This document shows positions 1 through 4,272 of a stretch of 6,673 nt of DNA, piece by piece. The notes under the pieces are model-generated. The model saw only the letters and a program-made list of their open reading frames with translations. It ran no database searches and had not been told where the DNA came from. Origin of the DNA: Sediminibacterium sp. (lineage in GTDB: Bacteria; Bacteroidota; Bacteroidia; Chitinophagales; Chitinophagaceae); NCBI GenBank assembly GCA_023263235.1, contig JALQXE010000169.1, positions 1-6,673 on the forward strand, given 5' to 3'. The translations under genes were made by a program, and so were the position numbers. How positions within the stretch are numbered: position 1 is the first letter of the stretch; each line of letters opens with the position of its first letter.

Positions 1-1265
1 AAACAGGAAAGGGACACGGTACGGATATGGCGGTATTAATGGGCTTAATGGGGGAAGATCCAATATCAACAGACACTTCGTTGATAACTGATAAAATGGA
101 GGCAATAAGAAATTCGCATACTATTTTATTAAATAGAAAAATACAAATCAATTTTGACACCAATATTGACTTATTGTTTTTAAAAGACAAATCTTTACCT
201 CATCATCCCAATGCCTTACAATTCATAATAAGCTTTAAAAATGAAACAAAAACATTTACTTATTATTCTATTGGAGGTGGTTTTATTGAATATGAATCAA
301 AAGAGGGTGAAATCATTACACCACAAACGGACACCGTAATTGATGTTCCTTTCGATTTTTATACGACCAATGAATTATTACATTGGTGTATGAAAACAGG
401 CATGTCCATTAGTGAAGTGGTGAAAGAAAATGAAAAAACAATTTTATCAGAACTAAATATTAATGAAGGTCTTTCACATATTTGGCAAACCATGTTTACA
501 TGTATATATAAGGGCTGTAATACCGAAGGGGTTTTGCCTGGTGGGCTTCAGGTGCGTAGACGGGCTTTTGATTTAAACAAACAATTACTAAACAATCAAT
601 CCATCATTGATGAAAAGGATTGGATGGAAAAGATTAAGCAAGGGGGGAATGATTTTAGATATATTTTAGATTGGGTGAGTTGTTTTGCATTGGCAGTGAA
701 TGAAGAGAATGCAAGTTTTGGAAGAGTCGTAACGGCACCAACCAATGGTGCTGCTGGAGTAATTCCTGCAGTGATGATGTATGCTCAAATTTTTTGTAAT
801 AAAAATACCCAAACTGATATTCGTACTTTCTTAATGACAGCGAGTGCTGTAGGCGCATTATTTAAAAGTGGAGCAACTATATCAGCTGCTATGGGCGGAT
901 GTCAAGCTGAGATTGGTGTTTCTTCTGCCATGGCTGCTGCAGCCCTTACTGAACTATTAGGAGGTAATCAAAAACAAAGTTTGATGGCTGCAGAAATTGC
1001 AATGGAGCATCATTTAGGATTAACCTGTGATCCAGTTGGTGGCCTTGTTCAAATTCCTTGTATTGAGCGCAATACGATGGGTGCCATTAAAGCCATTACA
1101 GCGGCACAATTGGCATTACAAAGTAAACCTGATTTTGCATTGGTGAGTTTAGACAAAGTGATAAAAACTATGTGGAATACTGCACTAGATATGAGTGCTA
1201 AATATAAAGAAACAGCCGATGGTGGTTTGGCAATACAAATTCCCATTGGTTTAGCAGAATGTTAA
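1..1265 (+). CDS. sdaA: L-serine dehydratase (L-serine ammonia-lyase), iron-sulfur type, 5'-truncated by the window edge
   Basis: This enzyme deaminates L-serine to pyruvate and ammonia in the cytoplasm using a [4Fe-4S] cluster. The reading frame is open to the left edge (first full codon at base 3). The eight residues before the Met at base 27, TGKGHGTD, are a conserved family motif, so that Met is internal and perhaps 45-55 N-terminal residues are missing. Counting from that Met, an N-terminal beta domain (to about residue 140) is fused to the alpha catalytic domain, as in single-chain enzymes. Alpha-domain landmarks are [30 protein letters not shown] and TCDPVGG. Cys292, Cys334 and Cys345 are spaced 42 and 11 apart, matching from memory the cluster ligands of the Legionella enzyme (343, 385, 396). 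The last residue, Cys412, may be the tail ligand seen in that enzyme. No PLP-type motif was noticed. The gene converges on mqnE, with one base between the stop codons. Confidence 0.95.
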   Translation, partial: TGKGHGTDMAVLMGLMGEDPISTDTSLITDKMEAIRNSHTILLNRKIQINFDTNIDLLFLKDKSLPHHPNALQFIISFKNETKTFTYYSIGGGFIEYESKEGEIITPQTDTVIDVPFDFYTTNELLHWCMKTGMSISEVVKENEKTILSELNINEGLSHIWQTMFTCIYKGCNTEGVLPGGLQVRRRAFDLNKQLLNNQSIIDEKDWMEKIKQGGNDFRYILDWVSCFALAVNEENASFGRVVTAPTNGAAGVIPAVMMYAQIFCNKNTQTDIRTFLMTASAVGALFKSGATISAAMGGCQAEIGVSSAMAAAALTELLGGNQKQSLMAAEIAMEHHLGLTCDPVGGLVQIPCIERNTMGAIKAITAAQLALQSKPDFALVSLDKVIKTMWNTALDMSAKYKETADGGLAIQIPIGLAEC

Positions 1266-1266
1266 A

Positions 1267-2424
1267 CTATAATTCTCCTTCAACAAATTCGTGATTAGAA
1301 TAATCCTTTATCACATCGTATAAGGTTCCTCTTTCAATGGGTTGTCTTTTTACTTGTTTAATAAGACCTACCAATTGTTCAGTTGTCATAGATGGAATTT
1401 GTTCCTCACTGCCAGCCATTGAATAAATTTTAGTAGTATCATCAATGGTGCCGTCAATATCATTTACCCCGTAACTTAAAGTCAACTGTGCAATATCTCG
1501 GCCTAACATTGGCCAATAAGCTTTTAGATGTGAAAAATTATCCAAGTACAATCTTGAAACAGCGTACATTTTCAAATCATTTGCCATTGTAGATTCTGGA
1601 ATATGACTCATGTCATTTCCTTCATTTCTAAATTTCAATGGAATGAAAGTATTAAATCCTTTTGTTTTATCCTGTAACTGACGTAAACGTTCCATGTGAT
1701 CTATGCGATGTTCATATTTTTCAATATGTCCATATAATAAAGTTGCATTGCTATGCATGCCAAGTTCATGTGCAGTTTGATGTATTTCTAACCACTGATT
1801 GGCTGTTGCTTTATCGGCACAAATTTGTTCACGAATTTCTGGATGAAAAATTTCGGCACCGCCACCTGGCAGAGAATCCAATCCTGCTTCATGTGCCAAG
1901 CGCATACCTTCTTTTGTACTTACATTGGCTTTTCGGAACATATATTCCAGCTCAACGGGGGTAAATGCTTTTATATGTAAAGAAGGTCGATGTGCTTTAA
2001 TTGCACGCATCAACTCTAAAAAAAAGCTTAAAGTTAGTTTTGGATGTACGCCACCAACTATATGTACTTCTGTTACTGGTTTGCCATCGTATGATTTAAC
2101 AATATCCAGCATTTGGTCAATGGTTAATTCCCAGCCTTCTTCCTTGTGGGCATATAATTTAGAGTATGAGCAAAATTTGCAAGAGAATACGCAAACGTTA
2201 GTAGGTTCAATATGAAAATTTTTATTAAAATAAGTTTTGTCGCCGTGTAAAGATTCTCTTTTCCAATTGGCTAACGCACCAACATAGGGGAGTGATGCTT
2301 TTTTAAATAAATAAACGCCCTCGTCAAACGAAAGGCGTTCATTATGAATAACTTTATTTCCTATTAGTTGTAAACGGTTGTCATTTTCTGCACCAATAAT
2401 TACCTCAATTTGCTTCGTATTCAT
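1267..2424 (-). CDS. mqnE: Aminofutalosine synthase MqnE (radical SAM, menaquinone biosynthesis)
   Basis: MqnE joins 3-[(1-carboxyvinyl)oxy]benzoate to the adenosyl part of S-adenosylmethionine, giving aminofutalosine in the futalosine route to menaquinone. The 385-residue protein is of normal length. The radical SAM cluster motif CxxxCxxC is Cys78, Cys82 and Cys85, preceded by HIEPTNVC (71-78). Further family blocks are HIVGGVHP (121-128), GGGAEIF (187-193), FIPLKFRNEGN (260-270), LKAYWPMLG (300-308) and GVNDIDGTI (319-327). The GGAEIF and DIDGT blocks fit MqnE better than its paralogue MqnC, the cyclic dehypoxanthinyl futalosine synthase. The start is ATG with no evident Shine-Dalgarno sequence, as is common in Bacteroidota, and a -7 promoter match lies 20 bases upstream. 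No other mqn gene is in the window, so the pathway genes are probably dispersed. The gene follows the nucleoside transporter on the same strand after about 55 bases; co-transcription cannot be excluded. Confidence 0.95.
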   Translation of the reverse strand: MNTKQIEVIIGAENDNRLQLIGNKVIHNERLSFDEGVYLFKKASLPYVGALANWKRESLHGDKTYFNKNFHIEPTNVCVFSCKFCSYSKLYAHKEEGWELTIDQMLDIVKSYDGKPVTEVHIVGGVHPKLTLSFFLELMRAIKAHRPSLHIKAFTPVELEYMFRKANVSTKEGMRLAHEAGLDSLPGGGAEIFHPEIREQICADKATANQWLEIHQTAHELGMHSNATLLYGHIEKYEHRIDHMERLRQLQDKTKGFNTFIPLKFRNEGNDMSHIPESTMANDLKMYAVSRLYLDNFSHLKAYWPMLGRDIAQLTLSYGVNDIDGTIDDTTKIYSMAGSEEQIPSMTTEQLVGLIKQVKRQPIERGTLYDVIKDYSNHEFVEGEL

Positions 2425-2425
2425 A

Positions 2426-2442
2426 ACTACTTTATTAGTAGT
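2426..2442. repeat. 6-bp inverted repeat in the mqnE leader
   Basis: ACTACT and AGTAGT are separated by five bases and lie one base upstream of the mqnE ATG, between it and the candidate -7 box. If the promoter is right, the repeat makes up nearly the whole 5' leader and could form a small hairpin next to the start codon or be a short operator. It is short and AT-rich, so chance is a real possibility. Confidence 0.35.
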
Positions 2443-2443
2443 G

Positions 2444-2451
2444 CAAAGTTA
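2444..2451 (-). promoter_or_regulatory. Candidate Bacteroidota -7 promoter element for mqnE
   Basis: Read on the minus strand this is TAACTTTG, an exact match to the Bacteroidota sigma-ABfr -7 consensus TAnnTTTG. It ends 20 bases before the mqnE start codon, which would give a very short leader. No clear TTG-type -33 element is seen at the usual distance, so this is a half-match promoter. It suggests mqnE can be transcribed independently of the upstream transporter gene. Confidence 0.5.
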
Positions 2452-2479
2452 CAAATTATGGGCAGATTTTAATATTAAA

Positions 2480-3742
2480 TTAACCAATTAAAATACCCGC
2501 TATGCTTGCAGATAAGTAGGAGGCAAGTGTACCAGCAAGCAAGGCTTTTAACCCTAATTCAGCTAGGTCCTTTCTTCGGCTTGGCACCAACTCTCCAATA
2601 CCTCCAATTAGCATTCCTACACTACTAAAATTAGCAAAACCACAAATTGCAATGCTCACTATGAATAACCCTTTTTCTGTAATAATTGGCACTGCCTTAC
2701 TAGTTAAACTTTTAAATGCCACAAATTCATTGATTGTTAATTTTTGTCCTAGTAAAGTTGCCGCACTTTGTATATCGGAATTTGGAATTCCCATGGCCCA
2801 GGCCATTGGATAAAATAGCTTTCCAAATAAATAATTTAAACTTAAATCCAAATGAGCATTAAACAAATGTCCAATTTTCAATAAACTCCAATCAATAAAT
2901 GCAATTAAAGCTATAAATCCAATTAACATGGCAATTACATTCATGGCAATTTTAAAACCTTCACCAGCACCGTGTGTAATGGCGTCAATGGTGTTGCTAT
3001 ATTGACTTTTTACTTCTAATTTAACCTTACCCATGGTTTGAGATTCCTCTGTTTCTGGGAATAAAATTTTGGCAATCACTAAAGCACCAGGTGCAGCCAT
3101 TAAACTGGCTGTAATTAATTTAGGCGCTAAATCCATCCCTGCTTGCGCTCCCATATTGGCATAAACAATTAATATACCTCCAGCTATACAAGCTAAACTT
3201 CCGCTCATACTAGCCAATAATTCACTCTTTGTCATTGAAGGTAAATAAGGACGAATCATTACCTGTGCTTCCACTTGTCCAACAAATGCACTTGCTACAT
3301 TACTCAATGCTTCGGCTCCGCTAACACGCATTATAAAATTCATGGCCCTTGCAATTACTGCAACAATTCTTTGCATAATGCCAAAATGATATAACAGTGC
3401 TACCAATACACAAACTAAAATAATGGTAGCGGTAACATTAAAAGCAAATACAAATCCTCCATTGGCAAAATCGGCTACACCACCTGGTGTTGTTGCAGAA
3501 ATTCCGCCATATACAAAGGCTGCCCCCTGACGTGAAAACTGTTCAATTTTACCCATGCCTTTTCCTAACATTTGAAAAAAACTGGTTACTGCTGGAATTT
3601 TTAATACTAAAATACCAATGACCAACTGTAGGGCTAAACCACTAAAAACCAATCTATAATTGATATTCTTTTTGTTATTTGAGAACAAAAAAGCTATACC
3701 TAATATTAATATGATACCAATAAGGCCTTGAAATTTTTCCAT
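2480..3742 (-). CDS. Concentrative nucleoside transporter, CNT/NupC family
   Basis: This is an inner-membrane protein predicted to import nucleosides using a cation gradient. The ATG at 3742 gives 420 residues starting MEKFQGLIG, directly before the first membrane segment. An in-frame TTG at 3763 would add seven residues but is a weaker choice. The protein has many hydrophobic segments and the two CNT re-entrant hairpin regions. Hairpin 1 carries GQVEA (155-159), followed by IRPYL and MTKSELLASM. The hairpin 2 region carries INEF with Glu339, and CGFANFSS (367-374) holds the Asn and Ser that contact ribose in Vibrio CNT. The family usually has GQTEA and Asn four residues before that Gly; here these positions are Val157 and Ser151. 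The start lies 24 bases beyond the T-run of the thioredoxin terminator, so the gene either uses a promoter overlapping that terminator or depends on read-through. The family is certain; substrate and coupling ion are not. Confidence 0.92.
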   Translation of the reverse strand: MEKFQGLIGIILILGIAFLFSNNKKNINYRLVFSGLALQLVIGILVLKIPAVTSFFQMLGKGMGKIEQFSRQGAAFVYGGISATTPGGVADFANGGFVFAFNVTATIILVCVLVALLYHFGIMQRIVAVIARAMNFIMRVSGAEALSNVASAFVGQVEAQVMIRPYLPSMTKSELLASMSGSLACIAGGILIVYANMGAQAGMDLAPKLITASLMAAPGALVIAKILFPETEESQTMGKVKLEVKSQYSNTIDAITHGAGEGFKIAMNVIAMLIGFIALIAFIDWSLLKIGHLFNAHLDLSLNYLFGKLFYPMAWAMGIPNSDIQSAATLLGQKLTINEFVAFKSLTSKAVPIITEKGLFIVSIAICGFANFSSVGMLIGGIGELVPSRRKDLAELGLKALLAGTLASYLSASIAGILIG

Positions 3743-3766
3743 CGTTAAATATTGTGAGGTCAAGAT

Positions 3767-3795
3767 AAAAAAAATCCTGCATAAATGCAGGATTT
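3767..3795 (-). terminator. Intrinsic (Rho-independent) terminator after the thioredoxin gene
   Basis: AAATCCTGCAT (3772-3782) and ATGCAGGATTT (3785-3795) are perfect inverted repeats. They form a stem of about 10 bp with a TAAA loop. On the minus strand the stem runs into eight consecutive T residues (3774 down to 3767). It lies 27 bases past the thioredoxin stop codon, so it should end that transcript. On the plus strand the stem is not followed by a T-run, so it acts in one direction. Confidence 0.92.
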
Positions 3796-3822
3796 GAGTA
3801 ATTCTTTATATGAATTGTATTT

Positions 3823-4140
3823 TTATAAATGTGCTTGTATTTTTTTATCTAATACAGCTTTTGGAACAGCACCAATTTGTTTATCTACAACCTGACCTCC
3901 TTTTACAAATAAGATGGCAGGGATAGAGGTAATACCAAAGTTCATACTTAAGTTAGGATTTACATCCACATTCACTTTACCAACATTCACTTTTCCTTCG
4001 TATTGAACTGCTAATTCCTCAATAACTGGACCAATTGCGCGACATGGTCCACCCCATTCAGCCCAAAAATCAATTACTGAAAGCTTATCACTTTCCATTA
4101 CTACTTGTTGAAAATTTGCATCTGTAAATTCTAATGCCAT
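3823..4140 (-). CDS. trxA: Thioredoxin with altered active site (WGGPC)
   Basis: This is a single-domain cytoplasmic thioredoxin of 105 residues, the usual length. Thioredoxins reduce protein disulfides with a CGPC cysteine pair and are recharged by thioredoxin reductase. Fold landmarks are intact: VIDFWAEW (22-29) with the buried Asp24, cis-proline Pro74 in TSIPAI, and the conserved Gly90. The active site is Trp29-Gly30-Gly31-Pro32-Cys33, so the nucleophilic first cysteine (Cys32 in E. coli) is glycine and only the resolving cysteine remains. Codon 30 is GGT (bases 4051-4053); TGT would need one base change at 4053. No other cysteine is present. Normal dithiol reduction should be impossible if the sequence is right. 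The gene sits downstream of dnaE on the same strand, with its own candidate promoter and a strong terminator. The symbol reflects family, not proven activity. Confidence 0.93.
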   Translation of the reverse strand: MALEFTDANFQQVVMESDKLSVIDFWAEWGGPCRAIGPVIEELAVQYEGKVNVGKVNVDVNPNLSMNFGITSIPAILFVKGGQVVDKQIGAVPKAVLDKKIQAHL

Positions 4141-4180
4141 ATGATTTATTTTAATTTGTTATTGTAACAATTGTATAGGT

Positions 4181-4188
4181 CAAAAATA
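4181..4188 (-). promoter_or_regulatory. Candidate Bacteroidota -7 promoter element for the thioredoxin gene
   Basis: On the minus strand this reads TATTTTTG, an exact match to TAnnTTTG, 40 bases before the thioredoxin ATG, implying a leader of roughly 30-35 bases. No good -33 TTG element is seen at the usual spacing. Together with the terminator it would make the thioredoxin gene a single-gene transcription unit. Confidence 0.45.
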
Positions 4189-4232
4189 GTTCCAAACTGT
4201 TAAACCTGCCCATTTGACTTTTCCACTTATTC

Positions 4233-4254
4233 AATTTGTCAATGGGGACAAATT
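4233..4254. repeat. 8-bp perfect inverted repeat just downstream of dnaE
   Basis: AATTTGTC and GACAAATT flank a six-base loop, 18 bases past the dnaE stop codon. On the minus strand the stem is followed by a purine-rich stretch with no T-run, so it is not a classical intrinsic terminator. It may protect or define the 3' end of the dnaE message or be a protein-binding site. The rest of the 132-base gap holds the thioredoxin promoter candidate and nothing else I recognise. Confidence 0.5.
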
Positions 4255-4272
4255 ATCTGCCAAAGCCGCATA

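Noticed and set aside
27..29. ATG as the start of the serine dehydratase gene
   Set aside because: The frame is open upstream to the window edge and encodes the conserved TGKGHGTD motif, so this Met is internal.
1256..1276. AGAAT/ATTCT stem spanning the sdaA-mqnE junction as a bidirectional terminator
   Set aside because: Only 5 AT-rich base pairs with an 11-base loop and no T-run on either strand.
1662..2215. Plus-strand open frames opposite mqnE, and similar frames opposite dnaE and sdaA
   Set aside because: They lie wholly within well-conserved genes on the other strand and their translations show no recognisable domain or start signals.
1267..2424. mqnE read as MqnC (cyclic dehypoxanthinyl futalosine synthase)
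   Set aside because: The GGGAEIF, LKAYWPMLG and DIDGTI blocks fit aminofutalosine synthase better than MqnC.
2468..2479. 12-bp AT-only palindrome after the transporter stop codon
   Set aside because: Expected by chance in such AT-rich sequence; no GC in the stem and no T-run, so not a credible terminator.
2793..2806. ATGGCC/GGCCAT inverted repeat inside the transporter gene
   Set aside because: The two-base loop is too tight, and the sequence encodes conserved-looking AWAMG membrane residues; explained by coding.
3743..3763. TTG start adding seven residues to the nucleoside transporter
   Set aside because: The ATG at 3742 directly precedes the first membrane segment and matches the usual family N-terminus as I recall it; the extension has no recognisable sequence or ribosome binding site.
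4156..4170. TTGTTA/TAACAA inverted repeat in the thioredoxin leader
   Set aside because: Six mostly AT pairs with a three-base loop; too weak and common to call an operator.
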